A DNA stretch of 64,000 bases, from positions 3,844,001-3,908,000 of the forward strand of contig JAJGBQ010000001.1 of assembly GCA_022457065.1 (NCBI GenBank). The letters run 5' to 3'. The notes beneath the pieces were generated by a model that saw nothing but the letters and a program-made list of their open reading frames with translations, had not been told where the DNA came from and searched no databases. Numbering within the stretch: the stretch's first letter is position 1; every line of letters starts with the position of its first letter. The translations under genes and the position numbers were made by a program. Positions 1 through 10,526 of this stretch are shown one piece after another. The stretch comes from Curvularia sp. ZM96. Lineage: Eukaryota > Ascomycota > Dothideomycetes > Pleosporales > Pleosporaceae.

Positions 1-133
1 GGTCGTCAATGAAGACCTTGACAACATGCACGTCCACATTCTGCTCGACCAGGGCGACTATGTTGTTTGAAAATGAATCGTGGGCGTCCAGGAACAAGAT
101 TCTCGGACGTTGAGTCAGAATCGCAGGGGCCAT
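1..133 (-). CDS. ABZ1: Aminodeoxychorismate (p-aminobenzoate) synthase, N-terminal fragment
   Basis: The first 44 codons of a gene run off the left edge of the window. The start is the ATG at 131-133 on the minus strand. The peptide shows the opening beta strand of a class I glutamine amidotransferase, ILFLDAHDSFSNNIVALVEQ. In fungi this LDAxDSFSNNI form is typical of the bifunctional PABA synthase, which makes 4-amino-4-deoxychorismate from chorismate and glutamine for folate. The anthranilate synthase partner has a different version of this strand, so it is the less likely alternative. The catalytic Cys-His-Glu residues and the synthase half would lie outside the window. Identity rests on this short stretch only. 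Confidence 0.75.
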   Translation of the reverse strand, partial: MAPAILTQRPRILFLDAHDSFSNNIVALVEQNVDVHVVKVFIDD

Positions 134-858
134 GGCTCTTCTCCTAGTACGCAGGGGGAGCACTCAGCAGCGGCTGAATACACGCTTTTGAGCTGATGAA
201 TTCCTAGAAAGATTTCAATGGCCGGATACCGGGGCTGGGATGCTGCTCGTGGTTTTGTCGCCTCGTTGGAAAAGGTCTAATAATTGTCGGTAGGGCTGAA
301 GCCGTTATTCCGCGATAACTCCGGAGAATCGCCGGAATTGGTCTAAATGATGCCGGAAGACGGCCTTGGACGGCCAGGCGCCAATATAGTCGTCCGAACA
401 CGTAGGTAACGTTCTGCACTGCAGGCTGAAGGCTTAGGAGTAGAAGAAGGGAAAGACGGGGTCGGTGAAAGATAACGATGTGACCGGCGCCACTCGATAG
501 GGTTATGCAGGGTAAGACGCTAGAGGCAGTGGTCGGCGTCGGGGGAAGGTACACATTTCCCTGAGAGGGCAAGCAGCCCTGCCGATTACTGTTTCACAAC
601 CACACTCGCAGCTGAAACCGGGATGTTGGCCCCCTACAGAAGTCGGGGGATCGTCTAGAAGACTACTGCTGCCACGAAAAGGATGCCACCTTGTAGTCTA
701 GTGCATGTTTCAGAAGCTGCGCACATGCGGTCTCCGGTTTCTTTTCCATCTTTGGAAGCTTTTGGGTTGCACGCTTGGACCACCACAAGGTTTGTAGTCA
801 CCAGCGCCACACAGCTCGACCTTCCTCCACCTTGGCCAACAAACCCTCTGCCTGAACA
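134..858. other. Divergent intergenic region
   Basis: This 725 bp lies between the PABA synthase start (minus strand) and the Cyc2-like gene (plus strand), so it must hold both promoters. Open frames here have no recognisable domain and no fungal splice pattern. I see no RNA gene or repeat. Confidence 0.5.
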
Positions 859-1884
859 ATGTCCTGGTTGAAGCGACGCGCGGGCCCGTTGATCGTGCTC
901 GGCTCATCGGCGGTTGGCGGCGCTGTATATCGTCTCGCGAAGCCCCCAGATTCGTCCGATGCGACTCTAAACCCCCATACCTTCACGCCTTATACGCTTG
1001 TCAGCAAGCAATTCGTCTCGTCCACCAATGCCATCTTCACATTGCGCAATAGCAGTGGCGCATCAGACGCGGACAGTATAAAGGAGGTGTCGAAGCGCAG
1101 CGTTTGGAGCGTGCAGATTAAGCAACCGCAGCTACAGATTGCGCGCGCATACACACCATTGCCTCCGACGACTGAGAGCGGGGAGACTGGCGATGACGAA
1201 CCACAAGACCTGAGGTTGCTTATTCGCCAGGAGACGGGTGGCGAGGTCTCAACATATCTCCACCGTCTGCCAGAGCAATCGACCATCGAACTGCGAGGAC
1301 CCAACACGGAGCTCAAGCTCCCTCACGACATTATAGAGGTTATATTTCTAGCCGGTGGAACAGGCATAGCACCTGCCATGCAAGTCGCTCAGGCGCTGAG
1401 ACGGCGGACAGGTAGCAAGATGCACATACTGTGGGCGAACCGGCGGCGCGAAGAATGCTTAGGCGGTGTTAGTGATGATAGTGGACACGAGTATGCTCAG
1501 GATCGCAAAGGGTGGTGGAAGAGTCTGTTTGGTTCCAGTGCGCCGGCACCACCCGTAGAACAACCGAGCACAACGCAGAAGGGCGTGATTGTGGCCGAGT
1601 TGGATGCGCTTAAGAAGCGTTACGAACCTGCCACAAAAGGCTTGTCTATCAACTACTATGTTGATGAGGAGAAGACTTTTATCCAGCCCAGCGAAGTAGA
1701 GAAGAGGACTAGGCGACCAAAGGAGGAAACAGGGTCGCGACTGATCATTGTATCAGGCCCAGATGGTTTCATCGAACACTGGGCAGGTAGGAAGCTTTGG
1801 GCCAACGGGAGAGAGGTTCAAGGTCCGCTGGGAGGACAACTAGGCCGCATGAATTTAGGTGAGTGGAGAGTGGTCAAGTTGTGA
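859..1884 (+). CDS. FAD-binding ferredoxin-reductase-type protein, mitochondrial Cyc2-like
   Basis: Single-exon gene of 341 residues. A short N-terminal hydrophobic stretch (about residues 9-25) follows a basic start, as in proteins sent to the mitochondrial inner membrane. The flavin-binding signature RAYTPLPP lies near residue 95, and the second FAD-contact segment GGEVSTYLHRL near residue 131. The NAD(P)-binding loop LAGGTGIAPAMQVAQAL lies near residues 169-185, and a C-terminal VSGPDGFIEHWAG strand follows. This order is that of the cytochrome b5 reductase superfamily. Length and the N-terminal anchor match fungal Cyc2-like proteins, which support haem attachment to cytochrome c. An insertion of about 70 residues after the NAD-binding loop is low in conserved features. 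The reductase fold is confident; the Cyc2 role is inferred. Confidence 0.8.
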   Translation: MSWLKRRAGPLIVLGSSAVGGAVYRLAKPPDSSDATLNPHTFTPYTLVSKQFVSSTNAIFTLRNSSGASDADSIKEVSKRSVWSVQIKQPQLQIARAYTPLPPTTESGETGDDEPQDLRLLIRQETGGEVSTYLHRLPEQSTIELRGPNTELKLPHDIIEVIFLAGGTGIAPAMQVAQALRRRTGSKMHILWANRRREECLGGVSDDSGHEYAQDRKGWWKSLFGSSAPAPPVEQPSTTQKGVIVAELDALKKRYEPATKGLSINYYVDEEKTFIQPSEVEKRTRRPKEETGSRLIIVSGPDGFIEHWAGRKLWANGREVQGPLGGQLGRMNLGEWRVVKL

Positions 1885-2288
1885 GAACCATCTCTCTTCA
1901 GTCATCTGCCTACTCTAGATGCTTCTGTACATAGACTGGCTGCCAGCATCTGCTGAGTGACCGTGCACATGTGACACCTGCAGTTAGATTGACGACCAGG
2001 TATTCTGCTCCTAGCCTGGTGGTGAGTCGGCGGTATACTCGGACGGTTGTTCTCAAACCCGATCCCGGCATGGCCGACAGGTTACGCTTACCCAGTTGGC
2101 CGCTAAGAGCAAGGAACTGTTCCGCGCGCTGAATAATTCCACCGGTTGCGATTATTACTATACACACCGACTGTGCATTATAGTTGTGTCATCTGCTTTG
2201 ACCATGTTTTCCTTCTTCTTCAGTGCCATTAATACGTTGGATTCTGCTCCCTTTTCTTCATTGCTATTTTGCGCGACTCGTCTGCATC

Positions 2289-4193
2289 ATGGATACAAGT
2301 ACACATGACGAACTTGATGCTACACCGGCCCAGCCAATCAGCGAAAAGGATCCCAATGCCAGGCCAGCATGCTTCGCCTCTACTTTTCAAGAATGTCTGT
2401 TCATCTCGTCGGTAACAATGGCTGTCGCCATGACGAGCTTCTTGCAAGGCTCGGTCACCGTCATGAGCTCATTCGCAGCACGGGATTTGGGAATGACCAA
2501 CGCGGAGGTCTCGTGGATGAATGCTTCTTCAGCGTAAGAATGGTGCATGGCATGGAGGGCACATTCTCTTGACTAACTTGGTTTGCAGACTCACTGCTGG
2601 CTCACTGTTACTCTTCTTTGGCAGTGTAGCTGATCTCTTCGGGCGCAAGTTCATGTTCATCGGTTCCATGTTCCTCTTTTCCGTCTTCAGCCTGGGAGCC
2701 GGCTTCTCCCAAGACGGCATGACCATCGATATCCTCTGTGGTGTCCTAGGCATCTTCTCGGCCGCAGGCGTACCTCCAGCCCAGGGAATGCTAGGTGTAA
2801 TATATGAGAAGCCTAGCAAGAGGAAGAACCGAGTCTTTGGCTGTTACAGTGCGGGTAATCCCATGGGCTTCGTCTTTGGAACAATAATCTCTGGTCTCTT
2901 CACACAGCTATTTAGCTGGAGGGCTGGGTTCTTCCTAATGGCCATAGTATACTTTTGTATCAGTATCATCGCAGCATTCACAGTCCCCCGGGACAACTCA
3001 CCTAAACAGCCACTCAACGCAGAGGCTATGAAAAAGTTGGATTTACCGGGAACTGCGATGACTATTTTTGGTATCGGCATGTTTTGTGCTGCGCTGAGGT
3101 ATGCTTGGATGCTGAATATTCGGAGATGTCAGCTAACATTCCTCAAAGTCTCGGTGGGAATGCCCCACAGGGTTGGAAGACACCCTATGTCCTAGTTCTG
3201 TTGATACTAGGATCCATTCTGATCATTTCCTTCATCATATGGGAATGCAGGTATCCGTATGCAATGATCGACATGAAGATCTGGCGCGACCGGGACTTTT
3301 CTCTGGTAAGTTGCTCCATATGCACCTTCCTCGGACAGTCCTTGGACTCTCGCATCTCCTAACAAACATTTGTATCGTTGGAGCTAACGCTATACAACAG
3401 CTGATGAGCATGCTTGCTCTCGCCACCCTCGGCTTCCCAGTCCTATACTTCTGGATCGCCCTTTATTTCCAAAAGGAGCTTGGATACAGCGCCCTCATGA
3501 CTGGCGTTCACATGCTTCCCATGGTCGTTGTAGGGTTGCTTGCCAATGCCACTGCTGCCCTGATCCAGCACAAAGTATCCAACAAACTTATCTTCGGCAT
3601 TGGAACGTTCTCCCTCACCGTCTCCTTCATGCTAGCGGCCGTCCAACGACATGGCGATTCATACTGGGCATTTTCCTTCCCAGCACTCTGCCTTTGCACG
3701 CTTGGTATAGACTTTGAATTCATCGTCGCAAACGTAAGTCCCACCACTGTTCATGCTTTATCGAATCTCTAGCAACCACGGTCCTGACTATCTACAGATG
3801 TACGTCCTCTCTTCGATGCCAAGCAACAAGCAATCCATCGCCGGCTCCCTCTTTCAAACGATCTCCCGTCTCTGTAACGCCGTAGCCTTTGGCATTGCAA
3901 CCGCCGTTTTCGACGGCGTCCAGTTACACCCATCCAAGTCCGGATACTACGCTGGCAACTCCGTAGAGCCATATGCTGCAGTGTTTTGGTTTGCGGCTGC
4001 GACGGCGTTTCCGGCTATACTCATGGTCCCCTTTTTGAGGATTGGGACACAAGGGAATACGGGGGATAAGGAACGTGTTAGGGTGAAGGGGGATCAGGAG
4101 ACGGAGTTGGAGAAGGGGAGGGAAGGGAGTGATATTGATGGTGAGGAGACTGTGCACATTCGGGATATAGAGAAGGGGGAATTGGGTAAGTGA
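2289..4193 (+). CDS. MFS drug/boron-type exporter (DHA2, ATR1-like)
   Basis: Five exons: 2289-2533, 2589-3098, 3149-3305, 3401-3733 and 3798-4193. All introns are GT-AG, 50-95 bp, and keep phase, giving 546 residues. The frame is also open upstream from a GTG, but the ATG at 2289 is the first ATG and is followed by an ordinary hydrophilic N-terminus. The protein has many hydrophobic segments and the MFS loop motif GSVADLFGRKFMF between helices 2 and 3. The segment SNKQSIAGSLFQTISRLCNA before the last helices is typical of the aminotriazole-resistance/boron exporter group (Atr1, YOR378W). The C-terminus is a highly charged cytoplasmic tail. The likely job is proton-driven export at the plasma membrane; the substrate cannot be read from sequence. 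It converges on the bHLH gene downstream. Confidence 0.85.
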
Positions 4194-4917
4194 ATGCAGC
4201 GAGATTATCTGCGCTGTGTCGTAGAATACAAAAGCAATATTTTTCTCACCCTCAATCTATTAGTCCAGCGCATCATTCATCTTGTACTATTTTCTACCTG
4301 ACTTCTTTTTTACACCATGTCGAAAATCCCCCGCCATCTTCTCCACAACATCCCGTTTTCCATCCCCTCCTTAATTCTCTAGCGCACGAGTGGAAATTAG
4401 TACATAGTAAAACCCCAGATTCTACACACGCACCACGTCCCCACTTGGCGTTGGCGCCCCAACTAAACGAGCGGCAACCTACATAGTTTACCCAACAAGC
4501 AACATGGGGGTCGGTGAATTGAATACGCCTAGAAACGACGAATGCTATTCGATTTACGGGATTGAGGAGAAAATGAGTTCATTTTGTACATTACTGATTG
4601 CTCTTTGGCGCAATGTATATTGTTCCACCCATCTATGTACCATCCGTTTACATATTTCATGCGAGGCAGAGAGAAAGGGAGAAGAAGGGGAGCGAAGCTG
4701 AAGAAGAGAAGAGAAACGCCAATGGATGATGGATATCTTTCAAGTAGCAGAAAAGTGAAACAAAAGAAAAATCGAAGTGTGGGGAGGGAATCGCTTGCTT
4801 TTGTAGCCTATCTCCACCTCTTTCTTTGGGGAAGAAGATGAAGATGAGAAAGAGGGGGAATCGCCTCAAGAGGTAGAAAACAGCAAGTTCGCTGGCGCGA
4901 AGAAAATTCAATCCTCT
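4194..4917. other. Convergent 3' intergenic region
   Basis: Region between the ends of the MFS gene and the bHLH gene. It is AT-rich with purine runs around 4680-4860. It should hold both 3' UTRs. No gene, RNA or repeat unit was recognised. Confidence 0.4.
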
Positions 4918-6000
4918 TTACGACGTGTCCATACTCTGAACATCATCACCGCTCCTCAGCATCTCGATTTCCCTCCTCAGCATTTCGATCTCTTTCTCCT
5001 GCGCACGCATCTTCTCCAACGCCATTTCGATTAATCGGGCTTTGTTCACTGTTCTCTTTTCGCCGGCTGCTACACTTGATCTCCGACTCTTATCTGTCTC
5101 GAGACTGGCGCCATCGGCGTCTTGCTCCCTATTGCTAGCATTCTCACCATCCTCTTCCTTGCCCCGCATGACGACAAAACACGTGGTTCCGCTACCAAAC
5201 GTGACTTCACCGTCGAGCAGGAACTCTGCTAGGTCAACCATTGCATTCTTCATGCGGTCACGGCGCGCCTGCTCTGCAGCGCGGTGCGTGGCGCGCTTCA
5301 TCATGACGCCTGTGGCCATTGCGGTGCTGAAGTGAAGACCCATTTCCAGATGCTGGCCAGAGGAAATGAGTTCGTAGTTTGATTTTGAGGCAAGCAGATC
5401 TGCTTGCGAGGTTACGACGCCGCCAGCGCCTGGATGCGGGTTAATGTGTGTTGCCTGGGTAGATGTGGAGGACATACCATTGCGGTCGCTGGGAGCAATG
5501 CTACTGCCCCTTCTGGCGATGGGGACTTTGTTTGGTGGGATAGATGAGCTATGTGATATTGATGATATCGTACTCGCTGTGTCCGCTGCTATGGAGGGTG
5601 ATCTTATGGAAGACACCGTTGGCGAAGTGATCGATTGAGATGCTATCGATGGGGTCCTGATTGGCCTTGCGGGATGTATTGGCATTTGAGCCGGTTGTAT
5701 TTGTTGATGTTGTTGCGCCGGCGTCGTCTCTGGTAGCCCCGCCTGTGCCTGCTGCTGTGCATGTTGATGCTGTTGCTGAGCGCTCTCCCTCACGGGACTG
5801 TATCGCCTTCTCTTTTTAAAAAGTTGCGGCCAGTTTCTGCTCAACGGACCTCGATGCCCGCTGTCACCCCGTTCGGCAACGAGCGGTCCATTTGGCTGTG
5901 GGTAAGGCTGCATGATTTGTCCAAGTTGGCTGCGAGGCCCGTACAGAACAACTTGGTTGGATGCTGCGACTTTGCAAGTATCCTCGTTACAATCAAGGTA
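4918..6000 (-). CDS. bHLH transcription factor (fungal Pho4/NUC-1-like class), 5' end unresolved
   Basis: The main exon encodes 331 residues from an internal ATG at 5913. The frame stays open and looks coding upstream to an AG acceptor at 6001-6002, so a short 5' exon probably exists that I could not place. The N-terminal half is rich in Gln, Ser and Pro. Near the C-terminus is a basic region HRAAEQARRDRMKNAM followed by helix 1, a long loop and helix 2 (NKARLIEMALEKMRAQ). It ends in a short leucine-zipper-like helix. The His-Glu-Arg pattern of the basic region is that of bHLH proteins that bind CACGTG-like sites. The loop is unusually long (about 50 residues, acidic and Ser-rich). The preceding segment, ELISSGQHLEMGLHFSTAMA, is also seen in fungal bHLH regulators. 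The target pathway is unknown. Confidence 0.75.
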   Translation of the reverse strand, partial: YLDCNEDTCKVAASNQVVLYGPRSQLGQIMQPYPQPNGPLVAERGDSGHRGPLSRNWPQLFKKRRRYSPVRESAQQQHQHAQQQAQAGLPETTPAQQHQQIQPAQMPIHPARPIRTPSIASQSITSPTVSSIRSPSIAADTASTISSISHSSSIPPNKVPIARRGSSIAPSDRNGMSSTSTQATHINPHPGAGGVVTSQADLLASKSNYELISSGQHLEMGLHFSTAMATGVMMKRATHRAAEQARRDRMKNAMVDLAEFLLDGEVTFGSGTTCFVVMRGKEEDGENASNREQDADGASLETDKSRRSSVAAGEKRTVNKARLIEMALEKMRAQEKEIEMLRREIEMLRSGDDVQSMDTS

Positions 6001-6881
6001 CTATCAGACACTACTGTACGTGCGGCTTACGCATAAGGGCCGGGCGGGTCGGATGTGGCTCTTCCTACCACGATATGACACGAAACAGTGATGGAGCAGA
6101 GAAGTGTGGCCAACCAGACGGGAAATGCAAGTCGAAGGAGGAAACACAGGGGGAGAAGGCCAAGTCACTGGGGAAGTCGGGAGAGAGTAGTTGAGAGCAG
6201 CGCACGTACGGAAGTATTGCGGGTGGGTAACCGTCAGATTGAGTGTGAGGGTGGATTGGCTTTGGCCTCATCCATGGGGCGAGGAGGCGTAGTGGGAGGC
6301 GGAATCTGGAACGATATCCGCACCCATGCTTGCGCGTGCTCCGTTAAAAGCAACGGGGTATGCAGTGAGAACGGGGAGGAAGTGAAGCTCTGGCTTGGCA
6401 GATGGCGGTGTTGCTGCTGACCCTAGGGTGGGACGAGGGCAGCGCCAGCCAACCAAACGTTGCCCTTTGTGCACATGGCCGCCAAGGCGAGGACGCAGCA
6501 TCGGAATGCCCCTGTCTCGAGCCCAGCACGCCCAGTCCTTCGCTGCCACAATCACTGCTAGCCACCGTCTCTGGGTGACATTCTCTCCATGGGCATCGAG
6601 GAGCCTCCACTGTGGGCCCTAGCCGCATCTTTCCGCTGGAGCTTTGCGGGGTCACCTTCTGCATCAGGAGCCTACCGGTACACTTAGTCGCGAGCGCAAG
6701 AACCATCGAGGGAGCAATCGGCGCCGGGCATCACGGCACGTGCCTCGCACATGCTTGCTGACATGTGGGGGGCTCTTATCGACTGTATCTAGGCCACTCA
6801 CTTTTCAATATCAGATTGCTCGAGTTGCAAGAATGAAACATGAACATTTGCCATCGGACGCGCCCATGACCCCGTCCCAAT
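6001..6881. other. Intergenic region upstream of the bHLH gene
   Basis: Lies between the bHLH exon and the 3' end of the next MFS gene, both on the minus strand. It should hold the bHLH promoter and its missing first exon. One candidate donor, GTAGGA, lies near 6070 but cannot be confirmed. GC-rich frames here have no domain match that I can see. Confidence 0.35.
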
Positions 6882-8549
6882 CTAAGTTGAGCTATTCATC
6901 CGACTCACCATCTCATGGCTGTCGTGGCTTTCTTTGCTGTTCCCCCGAGCCCCCGGCACATACTCCAGATCTTCATCATCGTCATCGTCTTCGTCTTCGT
7001 CCTCGATATCCATGTCTAATGCCTCGTCGCTAATCATCTTGGGGTTGAAAGAGAATGCGCCCTTGGGTACAAATGAGCTTGCTAAGCCCAACACGGCGAT
7101 AATAGTGAACTGCACACCTGCCACGTTCAAGATAGCCCCATGGATCTCGTCGTTGTCTCGGTCCGAGATACGGTCAATGTAGGTTCCCAGGCACGCAGAT
7201 GCGATGGCGTAGATGACAACATATGTGCTGTAGAGGAACGCCATCACTGCCCCCAGTGCTGATACATTTTGTGACTTTGACTCGATTCGAGCAAGCGACG
7301 CCTGGATGTAAGCCGCAAGTGATACGTCGCCGGCAGCCCATCCAAAACTGATGGGCAGGAAGGTCGCCGCCACAATCCAGGCCTGGCCTACATCGTTTTG
7401 AGGAGGGCGCCAGTATGGTAGGTACCAGACAATCAGTAGAGTGATTGCGTCCAGCCGAAGCCATGGTATCGGGGTTTGCACTGCGTTTGTGAACATGAAG
7501 ACAAACAGCGCCCCTAAGAGTTCACCAAAGTTCGACCCTCCAACAATGATTTGTGACCAAGCCGAGTTTCCAAAGTACCGTCGCGCGACTGCAGGCGCAA
7601 TGGCATTCTCCAGGTATCGGTGAGCGTAGAGTGCAATCGCGTATCCAGGTAAAAGCCAGATAAACTTGCGATGTGTGAAGATGAGCTTAGCCCCGGTTCC
7701 GACAGACTCAAAAAAGAGGTAGAAGCCACTGATGACGGCTTTGAGATAGTTGGGTTGCTTTTCTGTGGTCAAAGTCCTCGTTTCCCTTGGTATGCTCTCT
7801 TCATGGATGAAGTACCAGAGGATCGAGGCTGCAGCAAAGAAGATGGGTGTAATGATGAAGCTGAAGTTGTTGCCGAAGCGAGGAATCAGGGCAAGTGCCG
7901 TACAAAAAGCACCTGCTGTACCACTGGTTTCGTAGAATATATGGACTAGCGAGTCCATCCGACGGAGCTTCTGGACGTTGCCGCCTACAAGGTCCCGGGG
8001 TATAACGCGTCGGATGAGCTCAACCATGCCGTATACTATGCCACAGACGCAGACTGAACACCATCAGCACATGCATGTTAAAGTATGAAGAGAAGCACCC
8101 TTACATATGGGAATCATAGCATCCGTGTTGTATTTGCCGTAGTAGCTGAAGTCGTCTTTGGGCCATCCACGAGGCACAAATTTGCCACCAGTCGCGGCAT
8201 CCAGTATGAGCAACAGACTGCTCATGAATCCGAAGATGAGTATCGCGCACGCGAGAACATTCTTGGTCGGATACCGCTTAATCAGCGGTGCAATAAGGAT
8301 GGATCCGACACATTGAAAGGCCTGGTTCAACCCTGTCAGGACACCGACGCGCTGAAAGGTGATGGAGATGTGTGTCGTCTTCTCAAGTTCGTCGTATCGA
8401 TTCGTTGCAAGTGCGATGACGGATCCATTGAAAGCCTCGAGTCCGAACTTGTACATCATGATGCCGGCGATATATATGGCAATGTTCCGACGTTCAAGAG
8501 GCGTGTATATGTGCCATGTTTCTCGGATAACGGCGATGGGTCGGACCAT
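6882..8549 (-). CDS. MFS transporter with acidic C-terminal tail
   Basis: Two exons, 8105-8549 and 6882-8053, joined across a 51 bp GT-AG intron with phase 1, give 538 residues. The start ATG at 8549 opens a short basic N-terminus. There are about twelve hydrophobic segments, with a central basic stretch (VIPRDLVGGNVQKLRRMDS) as in the loop between the two halves of MFS proteins. The C-terminus carries a run of about twenty Asp/Glu residues (near residue 500). I recognise the fold but not the subfamily, and the substrate cannot be inferred. No close motif of sugar, drug or siderophore transporters stands out. The downstream neighbour on the same strand is the bHLH gene, nearly 0.9 kb away, so no operon-like link is implied. 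Confidence 0.75.
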
Positions 8550-9707
8550 GGCGGCGATCAGAGCACGGAAACGTGCGGCAGCGGTGCTACGGAAAGCAAA
8601 AGCGAGACGACAAATGTGGAGAGACCTTGTTTATACGTCCACGATGCCGGAACGGTGGTGTTGAAGAGACAACCAATGAAGGCAAAAGAGGCATGCATAT
8701 GGAGCTGGCGGCACGCTACAGAGATATCCGCAAATCTTTACGGAATTCCACACCCGCATTTGTGACGAAAAGGCGTATCAGGAACTCATTGATTCGTGCC
8801 CTTTGGAGATGGCGGTGCTCTTGTCCTCAAGGCCAAGTTGTACTACTGCACAACCCTAGTCCCAATGAAGCTCGGCACGCTCGTTGGATTTTGACCACTC
8901 AGGGCCCCACGTGTCTGACACCCAACGCCTGGGCAGACCAGGGGAGTTGCGCAAATATTGAACATAACATGAACGGTGCAGTGCGGCTGAACGACACTTG
9001 CCACTGACCTTTTGCGATATCAGAAGGTTCGGTATTTTAATCGGAGCAGTTTTTCCATCGCTCCACGAGGGGAAGTAAATAACGGAACGCAAGGGGTGAA
9101 GCGTTTGACACCATGCTTGTCAGGTTACCCTTCAGTAGGTTCTCCGGCTTTGCACGCTACTTTGACTGTGCATCAACCAAGCATCGGAGCGAGTCGATCG
9201 GATGGACGTGGTCTCGAAGGTTCCTGCATTAGGCTCGTGGATCATTTAACCCCTGGCAACCGAGTGGATTGTGTAGGATGACATAGTCTTCTTAATTCAA
9301 ATTACAATGGACGACAGGATCGTTGCATAGGCGCCACATACAGCTACATGCAAGCAGCAGTCGCACCCACAGAGGTGCTAGATGGCCGGATTGCGTGGAT
9401 CAGGGGCGAGCAAAGCAGAAGTCCCATGGGGTTTCTGACAATCTTCTGTTTCACATCAGTCGAGTGACCAGACTGTGCACTAGTTGTAAGCTGACCTGCT
9501 AATGCGTAGGGCCTCTACATGAATTTGGAATGGTGGGGCCTTTGGGTTCAGCCTGGTGTTCCCCACAAGTATACGAACGAGGATGAATTGGAGTCCGGCA
9601 GGCAGCTGCTGACCTGTCAAACCAGAGCCTAGGGTTTCAGAGGCAACGCGTTTTGGCAGTTGCACATTATGAATGCGTTCCTCAGCGCAAAATGACTCGA
9701 GTTTGCC
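8550..9707. other. Intergenic region, no gene seen
   Basis: About 1.16 kb between the MFS start and the end of the CWC21 gene. Open frames here are short, lack hydrophobic or domain patterns and mostly mirror each other on opposite strands. It should contain the MFS promoter. Confidence 0.4.
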
Positions 9708-10259
9708 CTATTCTGAATCATCCTCCTGGTATCGCCTAGCCTCTTTGGCCTTTTCAAGTCTTTCCTCGTCTTCGGCCTCTCTCTTTGCAAGGCTCTCACG
9801 CATTCTTTCCTCTTGCTTCCTCCAGTGGCTACCTTCTTCGTAGTCTTCACTGATGCCCAACGCTTTGCGCAGTCTCTCGCTCTCTTCCATCTTTGCCTTG
9901 GCCAGGTCGTGGACTTGATGTGATTTGAGCCGCTTTGCATTCGGACCTAGGTCTTTGCCGTCCTTGCGTTCTTGATCTAGTTTGCGACGCAATGCTTCGC
10001 ACTGGTCGTCGATTTCGTCTTCGTCGACACCTTCTTCTTCAAGCTTATCTCGCAGCTCGAGAACTTTGACCTCAATTTCTCGCTTGGCTTCGTGCTCGAG
10101 GATCTCGGCGTCTGGCTGTCGTGGACGGTGTTTGGCTTGGTCCCAGTCTTTTGGGTAGGGCTGGACCTTGTCGCGTGGTTTGAGGAGCGACCGGTTTTTC
10201 TGCACATAGCCCGAGGTGCCACTGCCTCGTGGCGTGGAAAGGCCTACGTTGTCGGCCAT
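9708..10259 (-). CDS. CWC21: Pre-mRNA splicing factor Cwc21 (SRm300/cwf21 family)
   Basis: Single-exon gene of 183 residues. The frame is open further upstream, but the ATG at 10259 gives the conserved family start MADNVGLSTPRGSGTSGYVQ. That N-terminus is the part of Cwc21/SRRM2 that contacts Prp8 in the catalytic spliceosome. The cwf21 helical domain lies at about residues 60-110 (HEAKREIEVKVLELRDKLEE and on). The remainder is a charged, probably coiled, Lys/Glu/Arg-rich tail of the kind seen in fungal orthologues. It shares a 267 bp divergent promoter with CDC123. Confidence 0.9.
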   Translation of the reverse strand: MADNVGLSTPRGSGTSGYVQKNRSLLKPRDKVQPYPKDWDQAKHRPRQPDAEILEHEAKREIEVKVLELRDKLEEEGVDEDEIDDQCEALRRKLDQERKDGKDLGPNAKRLKSHQVHDLAKAKMEESERLRKALGISEDYEEGSHWRKQEERMRESLAKREAEDEERLEKAKEARRYQEDDSE

Positions 10260-10526
10260 GATTTGTGATATGGTCTTGGTCGAGAAGTTTGTATTGGGTT
10301 GGTTAAGACACCGACCAGGATGGCTGATGGTTTGCGGAGAGTTCGGAGGTGAGGCGCGTGGCCCAAGCTTGGAGGGCGCTCCAGTCCAGTGGTGACGGAA
10401 TCTCCGTTGCCCCACCAAAACTTTTGGTCCAACTGTGAAGACTCACGCAGCAATGGAGTCACCACTCTGCCTGGTGCACGTTTGCCATCGCTTTGAATAT
10501 ATTTCCACACCCATATACTTACCACC
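10260..10526. promoter_or_regulatory. Shared divergent promoter, CWC21/CDC123
   Basis: Only 267 bp separate the two start codons, so both promoters must lie here. Both genes are core RNA/translation factors, which fits co-expression. No specific motif is claimed. Confidence 0.5.

Noticed and set aside
8085..8765. 226-residue plus-strand frame
   Set aside because: It lies opposite the first exon of the second MFS transporter, whose hydrophobic helices and splice junction are convincing.
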